Shown in pieces: positions 1 through 10,900 of a DNA stretch of 64,000 nucleotides. The position numbers and the translations under genes were made by a program. Numbering within the stretch: position 1 is the stretch's first letter; every line of letters starts with the position of its first letter. The notes beneath the pieces were generated by a model. The model saw only the letters and a program-made list of their open reading frames with translations. It was not told where the DNA came from and ran no database searches. The stretch lies in assembly GCF_030052815.1 (NCBI RefSeq), contig NC_079501.1, positions 79,504,979 through 79,568,978 of the forward strand, read 5' to 3'. Source of the stretch: Hevea brasiliensis. Taxonomy: Eukaryota; Streptophyta; Magnoliopsida; Malpighiales; Euphorbiaceae.

Positions 1-77
1 ATTGAAAAGTTTGGGGAATCAGGAGTTCAAAAGTTACTTTTAGTCATGAACCTTGATCTGCAAGATTAACCCCCCAC

Positions 78-240
78 TGTTGGATTTGAGTTAGTTAAAG
101 CATTTGAGGTATGATCCAATCTCCACCATCCATCCCATTTATAAGGATGAACCCGAACCATTAGATCTGAGGTGATTAAAGCATTCTGGTATGCCTCAAT
201 CCACACCGCTGATCTCACTTATAAGGATGGGTTTTGGGCC
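78..240 (+). repeat. two-copy ~81-bp direct repeat in H LTR
   Basis: Two diverged copies: AAAGCATT at 97 and again at 178 (81-bp offset), each followed by a 'cttataaggatg'-like block and preceded by a 'ttggattt'/'ttagatct' block. More distant variants of the 'gttggatt' motif recur to about 410. Confidence 0.55.
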
Positions 241-478
241 ATTAGATTAAAAGTAAATAACAGATTTGGCACTTTTCATTCCCAGCCTTCGGATTCATTC
301 TGTAAGGCGAAACCCCCAACCGTTGGATTAGAAAAGAAAGGACAAAGGAATTCTGAACTAGATCTCAACCCTTAATTTTGATCCTCTTTAATTCCAAGCT
401 GTTGGATTTTGTCCTTCTAAATCCAGACTCTTCATTTCTTCCTAATCGAATCCTGACCCTCCATTTTAAAACCCCGTC

Positions 479-492
479 TCCTATAAATACCT
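479..492 (+). promoter_or_regulatory. candidate TATA box of H LTR
   Basis: CTATAAATAC at 481-490 matches the plant TATA consensus and sits inside the LTR about 2.1 kb before its end, a plausible position for the U3/R boundary. Called from motif and context only. Confidence 0.4.
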
Positions 493-1437
493 AAATGCTA
501 CACTATAGAAGGGGTCTCTAGGGGTTGTTAGTCTTCGATTGGGATCTCTAATTTTGAGTATTGCTCTTTAGCTTCTTTGTCATTGCTCTAAAGTTCTTGG
601 TCTTTAAGGGACTTTAGAAATGAGTTTTCTAAAGAATCTTGTCACTAGAACTCCTAATACTCTGCTCCCTCTCTTCAGTAGATTCGCACAATATCCCGAT
701 GATCCAATCTTGGTTCATCATCAGGGTCTGGTTCCTGTCGCTTTCGGTGTCTCAAAAGGCACTCTTGGTCGGCCTAGCTCCTACGATCTCTTTTTGATGT
801 GAGATATCAGTAGCAGCTCTCCTGTCATTTTTAATAGACCTTTACAGGTAAATGCCTCAATAGTCCTTCCTTCGATTGAATGCAATCAGGCTGTATTTGT
901 CACGTAAGCTAGAATTCTAACTTTTGGAATGTCCAGTCATGATAAACTTTTAGAATAGATTAGTTTGTCACACAAATATTACTTTTTGCATGCTACAGTA
1001 ACGCATATGTCATTTTGAACACATCTTTTTTTTAGTAGTGAAAATAAGAGTTCAGGTGGTATAAATGTTATTTGAGGTTTGGAAGATTATTGAAGAGTTC
1101 GGGTGGGAGGAACAAGGTAAAATGAGGATGTTGACATGGAGGGTTCGGATTTGATTGGAAATAGGTCAGGAGAGATAGAAATAAAGGGGTTTGACATAAT
1201 AAAGTCTGGCTCAATGTAAAGAGTTCAGATTTGATTAGAAAGGTCAAAAATAATAAGGGTGAAAAGGGTTTGACATAAGTTCGCACGAATTGAGGTAACT
1301 AATAAGAGATTGAAAACAAAGAGAGTGAAAAGAGTTCGGATAGTCAGAGATCGAAAATTACATGCAATTAGACTTTTTGTATATTAGAACCGATTTATCC
1401 TTTACATCACTTTCCGAATGTTCCTGTCATTTAATTG

Positions 1438-1660
1438 GAGTTCGGGAGAGAGTCCTCTCCTTGAATCCCCACAATCTTATCTGTTATGAAACTCATCCTT
1501 TACGAATATGGGAGTTCGGGAAGGAGTCCTCCCCTCGAATTCCCATAGTTACATGTTTTATAAAGCTCACTCGGTATAAAATAGGCAAGATCGGGAGAGA
1601 GTCCTTTCCTCGAGATCCCCGCACTTGTTTTAAAAAATTCCACACTTCAATAAATTCATC
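1438..1660 (+). repeat. three-copy ~74-bp tandem repeat in H LTR
   Basis: Copies start at about 1438, 1512 and 1587. Each carries a 'tcgggagagagtcct' box followed by a pyrimidine-rich 'cctcgaatccc' box. The 'gagtcct' core recurs as isolated copies near 1909 and 2081, so the repeat seems to have spread within the LTR. It explains the open frame at 1362-1766. Confidence 0.7.
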
Positions 1661-2576
1661 GAATAGATTTCGATGTTCAGTTCTCGTGAATCTTTCCAAG
1701 AGCTCCAAACTTTATATTTGGACCCAATGGAGAGTTCTTTTTGAAGTCCATACTCTTATATTATAAAGGAAGTTTTTCTTTCGGTTTGGCTTAGCCTGAC
1801 AAGACATCATTGCCGTAAGACATTAAATAGTTTAACATGAAATGATTTGGGTAAAGGTTTTATGGATAATTACGCCGATGATAAGACCTTCCTTCATTAA
1901 CTGAGAGTCCTCATTAATGAAGGGAACTCTCTAGGTTTTAATTAGCCCATTCCTTTTGAATTAGAGTCTTAATTAAAAAGAATGAAAATCTATACCCATA
2001 TCAGTTCATGCATATTCATTACACACACCACACCCTCAATTATTTGGATGCCAATGAGGGGGTGAATGATGAGTGAGCCGAGAGTCCTTGTCACTCATTA
2101 TGAATCTCTAGGAATCAAATAATACTTTTTTCAGAATTAGAGTCCTAATTCGGGGAGGGAGGAATTTAATAAATACATAATAAATTAAACAAACTCAATC
2201 TCAACTCACTTTGGAATTATCTCATTTACCCGTGTTTATGGGAGATCCAAAATAGTGAAAAATCATGCGTTCCTTTATTAAACCAAAGGAAACAACATCG
2301 CAATTTTAACCCCAAAATTATCGGCTTTAAATTATAAAGAGCACATCATTGAATCTACTTGCCTTCATTGAGGGACGATGTGGGGTGCCTAACACCTTCT
2401 CCACACGTATGCGGACCCCAAACCTAGAATCTTTGTTCTATAAGTGGCATTAAAAAAATATTTAAAATAAAAATGGTTTTCTTTAATTTCTCCCAAATTT
2501 AAAGTGATGACTCCTCATTTTTCCACTTTGGTGAGAATCGTCTGGTGACCGCAAAACCTTTACGACAGCTTGATGA

Positions 2577-2588
2577 TTCCACTGGGGA
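2577..2588 (+). promoter_or_regulatory. primer-binding-side motif of element H
   Basis: TTCCACTGGGGA directly follows the LTR end. The related CGACTCCACTGGGGA is the usual junction between LTR and PBS in Ogre/Tat elements. The exact tRNA cannot be assigned with confidence. Confidence 0.5.
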
Positions 2589-3438
2589 TGTAAATTAACC
2601 CCGGTTTAGAGGTCCAAAAGCTAATTGAATGTTGTGCTCTTGCAAATTAAAATCAATAATTATGGGGTTTAACCTATGAAATCGAAGGCTTTAACATTTA
2701 GATTATCACTATTTTTTTGGACTTGTGATTTTTTTAATTATTTGACTTGTTATGTGTTGCAGCAAGCATCGTTTAAATTCCCCTGAATAAGGAAGAGGTA
2801 GATATGTCCCTTCACACACTTGACACTTACACAATGTCCTCACACACTTCAACCTTATACTCAGGCTTTCTTACCCTCTAGGAAATAGGAGGGAGTCGTG
2901 TAGCGGTACCCGTAGGTTCTACCCCATTAGTATCCGTGAGGCTTCTGCTCAGATTGGAACTCGTGTCAATTATTGTGACACCCATGGATTTTCCCGTTAG
3001 TATCATAATATTGGAATGAGGCTCTATTATTTATAGTAGGGACAATTTGGGGACCTTTAAACTTTAGCAAATTAGACCTTGAGCTAAACCATCACATTAG
3101 TTAAAGCCATAGTAAGCCATCCATAGAGGTAGAACCATCTAATTGGATAACACCTACCTGGCATTAGGGCTATCCTATTTTAGGACAAAAGGGACGTACT
3201 TCCTTACTTTATCTATACTTAAATATCCTTTTGTTTTCTTATAAGATGAAGGTAACTTTAAATCATATTGTTAAAACAGTCTAAACACCTTCCTACCTTG
3301 ATAGGTGTACAGACATTATTACCTTTAACGATATAATCCAAAATTACTTGAGATTGTGCATTTATGTTCTAATTTTTCTTTTCTTTAGCATAGGTGCTAT
3401 AAATTGTGTGTTTGCAAGGATAAATAAAGAAAATTTAG
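2589..3438 (+). other. untranslated leader of element H
   Basis: About 850 bp between the LTR end and the gag start. No coding frame or family domain recognised. It is AT-rich and has a pyrimidine-rich tract (3370-3385) shortly before the gag ATG. It belongs to H because both of its edges do. Confidence 0.55.
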
Positions 3439-3636
3439 ATGGCATCTTCAAGTTGGTTAGCTGAAGAGATTTCAAAGCAAGAACAGAACGCCTAACAATG
3501 GTCTAGTTTAATTCATAGCTCAGAGTCTTTACAAGCAGTAGAAGTAGAGGTCCATCCATTGCCTCCCATCAAGCCTGATAAGAGTAAAGTTAGATTGGCC
3601 GATCTTGACAGTTTACTAAATAGCTGGAAATCATTA
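3439..3636 (+). pseudogene. gag of Ogre/Tat element H, first part (split by element A)
   Basis: An ATG at 3439 opens a frame beginning MASSSWLAEEI-like, interrupted by TAA after 19 codons and otherwise open to the insertion point. The frame meets the gag segment at 11524 if element A and one 5-bp target copy are ignored, which shows that A landed in an existing gag. Tat-type gag N-termini are poorly conserved, so the assignment rests on this continuity. Coding capacity is lost. Confidence 0.7.
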
Positions 3637-4462
3637 TGATGAAGAAGCACCAGTGCCTATGCCATTATTTAGAGGACCCATCACCAGAGCCAGAGCTAGA
3701 GAGCTGCAAGCATTGGTGTTGGAGAATTGTGAGCACAAGGGAGATCAAAATTGCCATGTTGGACTTTCTTGCATATTGTTGGAATCTAGGTGGTTCATTC
3801 TCACACAAGTTGGCATGGGAGACTTGACAAGTGGCGCCACATCAGCGTGACTTCGCCACATCAGCGTGGGTCAAGACAATTCGGCCAAGTGGATTGGAGG
3901 AGCTTCTTATGCTTATTTGGATTTGCCATGTGCTGACACCTTTTATTGGTCCCCACTACATTAAAAAAAGGCTGCTACCACCTAAAGTGTTGCTGCCACC
4001 TTATGGTCCCCACTACATAAAGGGCTGCCATAAAGCAAGTGGTCCCAAATGGTCCCCCCCTATGGAGACGCCCCATCTGATTGATGAGCCTTGCATTTTT
4101 ATCTTTTTAGCCATGTTGGCACACTTTTAGGGTTTTAGAGATGCTATATATAACCTAAGATATTCAGATTGTATTGGCAGCCTTCATTTTTTCTAGTTTA
4201 AGTGTGAGCATTAGGGAGAGAACTCCATTGCTGGAGCTTGAGTTTCTTCTATGTTTCTTCCATGTTTCTTGAAAGAACTTGGATTCTAGCAGCATGAATC
4301 CCTTGCTAGTCTTATTTTGATGATCAATATGCTTTGGCTTGTTACTATTTGTGTATTGACACTTGGGTTTTCAATCTAAAATTCTGCATTGTTTGGATGA
4401 TTAAAGATCTTGGTTCCAATATTTAGATGTTGTGTTTCTTGGCATCCTAGGAGTGCTCATCA
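3637..4462 (+). repeat. 5' LTR of element A
   Basis: 826 bp, TGATGA...TCATCA. Its first ~200 bp are a copy of the integrase C-terminal coding segment of the 3' LTR, which explains the open frame at 3653-3850. Contains a duplicated CGCCACATCAGCGTG at about 3833-3868. Confidence 0.92.
4144..4153 (+). promoter_or_regulatory. TATA box of A 5' LTR
   Basis: CTATATATAA, with an equivalent copy in the 3' LTR at 11204-11213. It lies about 310 bp before the LTR end, a reasonable place for the LTR promoter. Confidence 0.55.
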
Positions 4463-4465
4463 TTT

Positions 4466-4482
4466 TGGTATCAGAACCTTGG
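4466..4482 (+). promoter_or_regulatory. PBS of element A (tRNA-iMet type)
   Basis: TGGTATCAGAACCTTGG starts four bases after the LTR end. It matches the initiator-methionine tRNA 3' end used by many plant LTR elements (TGGTATCAGAGC...), with G-to-A at position 11. Confidence 0.85.
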
Positions 4483-5908
4483 CATCTAACAAGGTATTTA
4501 TCCATTAAAACTACTTTTTCTTTTTTGTTTGGATAACTATAATAGTCAGCCATTGTAGTACCTTTAGATATCTGTTAGTTTCTTCATCTGGTACCTTGTT
4601 CATTGTAGCCAAATCAAATTTGCATTTTAGGGTACTGATTTTTCTTCTTTTTTTTGTTTGAACTCTTGCTGGCTCAAACTTGGCAGTCTTAATTTTAGTG
4701 TAGGATTTTGCTTAATCTTAGATTAAATCTCTTGTTCATCTTGTTTTCCTTGAGTTTGTCTGAAGGATTAGAGTTAATCAAGCTAAAACCTATCTTTGAC
4801 ACTAGCTATTTGCCTCTTGAGTTATATGATATCAAGTCTGAGTATGTTAAATTGGGTAATTAATGCTTGGGATGTGCCTGTGTGCTAGTGGGTAGAGCTT
4901 GATTTGGATTTCCAAAGTACTTGAGTGGTATCAGTAGTTGATTCTGCAATTTTTATCCTTTGCATCAGTATAAAAAAAAAAAAGGGGATTGGATTGTAAG
5001 CTGAGTTGTGTTATGCTGAAAAAAATTGACAAGCTGACATAAGTGATGAAATTGTGAATTGTGAAGTTAAACATTGAATTTGAGCCTGATAATCTATCAA
5101 CATCTTTGGGTATTACTAGACACCTCACATGCCATATTTGATGTGAAAATTCCACTGTTTGCATATCGAACCAAATTTTGTGGCAAACCTGATCAAATTT
5201 AGTTAACACACTAAACCAACCCAGAAAACTCCGAAATTTTGCAGGCTGATTATACTCCATTTCAGTAGCTTTTGTGTCAATTTTCAGGGTTTTGTGACAT
5301 TGTTTGCCTACCGAACCAAAATTTTGTGGTAGACCTAGTCAAATTTCGTTCACCTAGTAAACCCATCCAGAAACTCCTGAAATTTTACCAGTAGTTAGTC
5401 AGTATTGGGATGCCTATGTTTACCAAATTTCAGATCAAAATATATTCGTTTGTGTGGTGAACCAAAATTGTTGCATATTTTTGGTTAATTGTGTGAACTG
5501 CTGGTATTTGTGCAAAGTTGGCTATGAAATTGGAAGTTTGAGCTTGATATCATTCTATTGGGTTGTATCTCATACAGTTTTCAAAAATCATACCATTTAG
5601 TTCACATTTGCTTCTACTTTTGGTGTCTTCCATTTCTTTGGCTCTATTGTCACACTCTCTGGTTATTGCTATTTCGTTTCTTCCAGTTTTGTTTGTTGAT
5701 TGTTTTTTGTAAAATTAGCAAGTATTTGTGCTTGTTTGTGAATTTTAGTTCCCAAAGGAACAAGGGAAGCAAACTGTTGAGTGGTAAAAGGCAAGAGTGT
5801 GTGAGTGCCAAAAGAGGGTAAGAGCCTGAAATTTGTGCGAAAACACTTGAGCTAAACACTTGAGAGGGTGAGCCATTTCTACTAACTTCATTTTCTTGCA
5901 GCTAAATC
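4483..5908 (+). other. untranslated leader of element A
   Basis: About 1.4 kb between PBS and gag ATG without a recognisable domain. Three copies of a 146-bp periodic unit occupy ~5150-5480 (listed separately). A purine-rich stretch precedes the gag start. Confidence 0.75.
5150..5480 (+). repeat. 146-bp periodic leader repeat of element A
   Basis: CCAAATTTTG-type anchors occur at 5171, 5316 and 5462 (spacings 145 and 146), each within a conserved block 'gaaccaaaattttgtggtag' followed by a 'cagaaactcc' box. The third copy is partial. Elements B and C carry the same unit with the same period in their leaders. Confidence 0.7.
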
Positions 5909-6901
5909 ATGTCTCAATTCCAAGAGACAAGTGGTAGTAGTGGAGGTAATGAAGAAAAAAGGGAGTTTCTTGATGATCGAATTTTTAAAGAATCCGTAGC
6001 ACAAAGCTTTGAAAGGATGAATTTGCAAATGAATGACTTTAGAGATGAATTGGATGTATTGAGGGGAATGAGAAATGAGATGACCAGGTTTATGGAAGAT
6101 ATGAGAAGGGACAGAGAAGATAGAAATAGGAGGAATGATGGGGGAGCAAATGTGGGAAATCAGAATAGAAATGAAGGTAGATTTCAGGCAGAACATAGGA
6201 ATGAAGGGTATGAAGAAGCTGAATGGAATGATGATGAGTATGATGAAGCTTATGACTATGGCAACTACCATTATGGTGGAAGAGGGTATAGACCACCTAG
6301 GGGTAGAGGGCCCAGGGGAAGAAGGGTGGGCAGAAATTTTAGGTTCGGTGATCATTGGGATAGAGATGGGAATGAGGAGAGAGTTGATGGGAATTTAGCT
6401 AGTATAAAAATGCAAATTCCACCTTTTCATGGGAAGGATAATCCAGATGTTTATTTGGAGTGGGAGAGACAGGTGGAGTTGATTTTTGAGTGCCACCATT
6501 ATTCTAAAGAGAAGAAAGTGAAGTTAGCAGCTGTAGAATTCAAAGAGTATGCAATTATATGGTGGGATCAGTTGTTGAGTAGGAGGAGGAGAAATGGGCA
6601 ACGAACTGTGGAGACATGGGATGAAATGAAGGGAATCTTGAGAAACAGGTTTGTGCCACCTTACTACCACAGAGAGCTGCTTCAAAGGTTACAAAAACTC
6701 ACTCAAGGTACCAAAAGTGTCGAAGAACACTACAAGGCCATGGAGATAGCGTTGATTAGAGCTGATGTTGAGGAGGATCGGGAAGCTACAATGGTTCGCT
6801 TTTTGAATGGGTTAAATCCTGAAATTGCTAATATTGTGGAGCTGCAACCTTGTGTGGAGGTGGAGGATATGCTACAAATGGCACTTAAAGTGGAGAAGTA
6901 A
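5909..6901 (+). pseudogene. gag (capsid) of element A, ended by premature stop
   Basis: 330-codon frame from ATG 5909. A charged N-terminus (about residues 1-160, including a Gly/Arg-rich RGYRPPRGRGPRGRR stretch) is followed by the retrotransposon gag core: IPPFHGKDNPDVYLEWE near residue 170, EKKVKLAAVEF, WWDQL, then RFVPPYYHRELLQRLQ and a DREATMVRFLNGL block. These motifs are shared with gag of B and C. TAA at 6899-6901 stands where the family has Gln (one C-to-T change), and the same frame continues at 6902. Gag would form the particle and bind genomic RNA. As it stands the capsid part is cut from its zinc knuckle. Confidence 0.88.
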
Positions 6902-8203
6902 CTAAAAAGGAAAAATGTGGCTAGATATGCACCAGCCAACCATTCGGCTCCTAGAAGTAATTGGAAGTCAAATTGGTCTGCTCCTTCAAGGGTGGAGAAA
7001 GAAGTTCCCAAATTCAAGAAAGAAGAATGGAAGGGAAAGGAGAAAGTAGAGGAGAAGAACAAGGGAGTTCCTACTAGGACTAGAGAATTGAAGTGTTTTA
7101 AGTGTTTGGGAAATGGACATTATGCCTCACAATGTCCAAATAAAAGAGTGATGGTTGTTAGGGAAAATGGAGAGTTAGAAAGTGAAGAGGAAAGGGAGGA
7201 AGAATCTGATAATGTTGATGAGCATGAGGATGATTGCTATGATGAGGGAGATCAGCCACCTATGGATGGCAATATCCTTGTTACCATGCGCACACTTAGT
7301 GCACAAGTGAGCATGGAGTGTGGTGATGAAATGCAAAGGGAGAACATCTTTCATACTAGGTGCTTGGTGAATGGCAAGTTGTGTAGTGTGATTGTAGATG
7401 GTGGGAGCTGTTGTAATGTGGCTAGTTCACTCTTGGTGGACAAGTTGGGTTTGCCTACTACTACACATCCAAAACCATATGGCTTACAATGGTTGAATGA
7501 TTGTGGGAAGTTGAGGGTTACAAAACAGGTGGTGGTGCCATTCACCATTGGCAAGTATCATGATGAGATACTTTGTGATGTTGTGCCTATGGTTGCTACG
7601 CATCTTTTGTTGGGCCGTCCATGGCAGTATGACAAAAGTGTTGTGCATGATGGTAGGAAGAACAGGTACATGGTCACTAAGGAAGGTCGAACATACTCAT
7701 TGCTTCCTATGACACCAGCTCAAGTGCATGAAGATCAAATGAGGATTCTTAGATCCATTGAAGAAAAGAAAGAAACTTGGAGAGAAAAATTTAGAGAGGC
7801 CGAGCTGGATGAGAGTGAAAAGAAAGAGAAGAGAGAAGAAAAAGAGAGAAAAAGAGAAACAAAAGAAAAGAAAATGAGAGCAAATGAGAAAAAGGAAAGC
7901 TCGGGGCAAAAGGAGAGTGGAGAGAAAAGAATGAGTTTGTATGTGAAGGAAAGAGAAGTTAGAGAGGCTTTACATTTAGGAAGACCTCTTTGTGTACTTA
8001 TGTACAAGGAGGTTAATTTATGTGTTACTGACCTTGATTCACATTTGCCTAGTGATGCTTTGTCTCTTATACAGGAATATGAAGATGTCTTCCCCAATGA
8101 GTTGCCACCAGGATTGCCACCTATCAGAGGGATTGAGCACCAGATCGACTTAGTACCTGGAGCACAAATATCGAATAGACCAAAGATACGTAACAAATCC
8201 TAA
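6902..8203 (+). pseudogene. zinc knuckle, protease and RT N-terminus of element A
   Basis: Same frame as the preceding gag (first ATG 6917). A CCHC zinc knuckle CFKCLGNGHYASQC lies at 7094-7135. The aspartic protease shows VIVDGGSCCNVAS with the catalytic Asp codon at 7397-7399 and a later HLLLGRPWQYD motif. A highly charged Lys/Glu-rich linker (7740-7940) follows, then DVFPNELPPGLPPIRGIEHQID, the usual lead-in to gypsy RT. The frame ends at 8203 because of a one-base frameshift near 8180; the family frame resumes at +1 through 8229. Confidence 0.88.
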
Positions 8204-8579
8204 AGAAACAAAGGAGTTACAAAGGCAAGTGGAGGAGCTTATGGAGAAGGGCTATGTTAGGGAGAGCATGAGCCCATGTGCTGTACCTGTGTTGCTAGTG
8301 CCTAAGAAGGATGGGAGTTATCGCATGTGTGTGGATTGCAGAGCCATCAATAAAATCACTGTAAAGTATAGACACCCAATCCCTCGCCTTGATGATATGC
8401 TTGATGAGTTGCATGGTGCAAGTGTGTTTTCTAAGATAGATTTGAAAAGTGGTTACCACCAAATAAGAATGAAAATTGGTGATGAGTGGAAAACTGCTTT
8501 CAAAACTAAATATGGGTTGTATGAATGGATGGTGATGCCATTTGGGCTCATAAATGCTCCTAGCACTTTATGCGTTTGA
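8184..8579 (+). pseudogene. reverse transcriptase, first part (element A)
   Basis: Shows [63 protein letters not shown] (cited in parts: [24 protein letters not shown]) and [13 protein letters not shown], all RT fingers/palm motifs. It ends with [11 protein letters not shown] then stops because one T is missing in the run at about 8566. The rest of RT continues in the frame used by the next entry. Confidence 0.88.
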
Positions 8580-10114
8580 TGAATCATCTGTTGAGGAATT
8601 TCATTGGAAAATTTGTTGTTGTGTATTTTGATGACATTTTGATTTACAGCAGTAACATAGACGAGCATTTGCATCAATTGAGACTTGTTTTTGATGTGTT
8701 AAGAAATGAGAAATTGTATGCGAATGCGAAAAAGTGTTCATTTTGCTTGGATAAGGTTGTTTTTCTTGGTTTTGTTGTAAGTAGTAAAGGTGTACAGGTT
8801 GATGAAGAGAAAATCAAAGCCATTAGAGATTGGCCAATTCCTAAGAATGTGTCTGAGGTTAGGAGTTTCCATGGATTGGCTAGTTTCTATAGGCGATTTG
8901 TGCCTAATTTTAGTACAATTGCTGCTCCTTTGAATGAATTGGTGAAAAAGAATGTTGCATTTGAGTGGAAAAAGAAACATGAACATGCATTTTCTGAACT
9001 TAAAGATAGATTGTGTTCTGCACCCTTGTTGAGTTTGCCAAATTTTGATAATACTTTTGAAATTGAATGTGATGCAAGTGGTGTAGGAATTGGTACGGTT
9101 CTCATGCAAGAGAAACGACCAATAGCATATTTTAGTGAGAAATTGCATGCAGCTGCCTTGAATTACTCTACTTATGATAAGGAGATGTATGCATTAGTTA
9201 GGGCCTTAGAAACTTGGCAACATTATTTGTGGCCTAAAGAGTTTGTCATACATTCGGATCATGAATCATTGAAGCATATTAAGAGTCAAAATAAGTTGAG
9301 TAGAAGGCATGCTAAATGGATTGAATTTTTGGAGTCATTTCCATATGTGATTAAATACAAGCAAGGAAAAGAGAATGTTGTAGCTGATGCACTTTCTAGG
9401 AGACATGCACTTTTGTCTACACTTGATGCTAAATTGCTTGGGTTTGAGTTCATGAAAGAATTGTATGTTGATGATGCTGATTTTTGTAATGTATATGCTG
9501 CTTGTGAGAAAAGTGCATTTCAGAAATTTTATATGCATGATGGATACTTGTTTAAGGAGAATAAATTGTGTGTGCCTAAATGCTCTATGCGAGACTTGCT
9601 TGTTTTGGAGTCACTTGGTGGTGGTTTGATGGGACATTTTGGTGTTGCTAAGACTTTAAACATATTGCAAGAACACTTCTTTTGGCCACATATGAGGAAA
9701 GATGTTGATCGAATGTGTTCTAGGTGTGTTGAATGTAAGAAATCAAAGTCTAGAGTAATGCCAAATGGTCTTTACACACCCTTGCCTGTTCCTAAGGAAC
9801 CTTGGACTGATATTTCTATGGATTTTATTTTGGGTTTGCCTAGGTCTAGGAGAGGTCATGATTCTATATTTGTGGTTGTTGATAGATTTTCTAAGATGGC
9901 ACACTTCATACCGTGTCACAAAACAGATGATGCCACATACATAGCCAATTTGTTCTTTAACGAGATAGTCAGGTTACATGGTATACCTAGGACTATAGTG
10001 AGTGATAGAGATGTTAAATTCCTAAGTCACTTTTGGAGGGTGTTGTGGGGTAAGTTAGGTACTAAACTGTTGTTCTCAACTACTTGTCATCCCTGCATCG
10101 ATGGACAAATGTAA
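8570..10114 (+). pseudogene. RT (YFDD), RNase H and integrase core of element A
   Basis: 514-codon frame. RT catalytic YFDD at 8623-8634 is intact. [36 protein letters not shown] and [10 protein letters not shown] follow. RNase H starts at [13 protein letters not shown] (9058) and includes [10 protein letters not shown]. Integrase has the HHCC zinc region ([30 protein letters not shown]), the first Asp in SMDFILGLP and the second in VSDRDVKF. The frame stops at TAA 10112-10114, exactly 35 residues after the second Asp, where D,D35E integrases have the catalytic Glu (GAA to TAA). RNA-dependent DNA synthesis motifs look complete but integration would not. Confidence 0.92.
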
Positions 10115-10900
10115 GTAGTGAATAGAAACTTAACTACTTTATTACGTGTGATGGTTAAACAAAACTTGAAATCTTAGGAAAATTGCATTTCTTTTGTTGA
10201 TTTTGCTTATAACAGAGTAGTGCATTCTTCTACCGGATTTTCACCATTTCAGATTGTGTATGGATTTAATCCATTCAGACCATTAGACTTGTTGCCTTTA
10301 CCTGTTGATCATATTAATAGTCTTGATGGTAAAAAGAAAGCAGATTTGGTTAGGAAATTGCATGAGCAAGCTAGGTTACAAATTGAAAAGAAAAATGCAA
10401 AATATGCTACTCACGCTAATAAAGGCCGACAGCCTCTTGTGTTTGAACCAGGTGACTTTGTTTGGGTGCATTTAAGGAAAGAGCGGTTTCCAAACCTAAG
10501 AAAGTCAAAATTACAGCCAAGGTGTGATGGTCCATTCAAAGTGCTAGAAAGGATCAACAACAATGCATACAAGATTGATTTACCTGGTGAGTATGGTGTT
10601 AGCAATTCTTTTAACATTACTGATCTTTCCCCTTGCATTGATGCAGGACCAAATTCGAGGACGAATTCTTTCAAAGGAGGAGGGGATGATGAAGAAGCAC
10701 CAGTGCCTATGCCATTATTTAGAGGACCCATCACCAGAGCCAGAGCTAGAGAGCTGCAAGCATTGGTGTTAGAGAATTGTGAGCACAAGGGAGATCAAAA
10801 TTGCCATGTTGAACTTTCTTGCATATTGTTGGAATCTAGGTGGTTCATTCTCACACATGTTGGCATGGGAGACTTGACAAGTGGCGCCACATCAGCGTGA
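10115..10900 (+). pseudogene. integrase C-terminus of element A, running into 3' LTR
   Basis: Same frame as the integrase core. TAG at 10175-10177 replaces a Trp codon (KSWE in relatives); the frame is then open from 10178. MHSSTGFSPFQIVYGFNP, then DFVWVHLRKERFP and RCDGPFKVLERINNNAYKIDLP form the integrase C-terminal (GPY/F-type) region, followed by FNITDLSPC. The last ~71 codons lie inside the 3' LTR (from 10687) and include GPITRARARELQAL. No chromodomain is seen. Confidence 0.85.
10673..10686 (+). promoter_or_regulatory. polypurine tract of element A
   Basis: AAAGGAGGAGGGGA abuts the 3' LTR start (TGATGAAG at 10687). It lies within coding sequence, so it also encodes part of a Lys/Gly-rich stretch. 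Confidence 0.85.

Larger units (their letters stand above)
1..2575 (+). mobile_element. 5' LTR of Ogre/Tat-type element H (left end outside window)
   Basis: Long non-coding stretch that ends in signals typical of plant Tat/Ogre LTRs: a GGGTGCCTAACACC block at 2382-2395, a pyrimidine-rich stretch, a 'ggtgaccgca' block near 2545, then the CCACTGGGGA motif that starts the internal region. It is followed by a leader and a Tat-type gag, which fixes the + orientation. The left LTR terminus and target duplication lie outside the window. Short open frames inside it (620-802, 1362-1766) show no homology I recognise and one spans a tandem repeat, so I treat the whole stretch as LTR. The right boundary is accurate only to about 15 bp. 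Confidence 0.7.

Noticed and set aside
620..802. 60-codon open frame starting MSFLKNLVTR
   Set aside because: Lies inside an LTR, short, no recognised homology, no intron or UTR context for a host gene.
1362..1766. 134-codon open frame in H LTR
   Set aside because: It spans a three-copy 74-bp tandem repeat whose length is not a multiple of three and shows no protein family.
10600..10900. Chromodomain in element A
   Set aside because: No aromatic cage or EATWE-type motif follows the integrase; only the PITRARA tail is present. A true chromodomain end is seen in D and E only.
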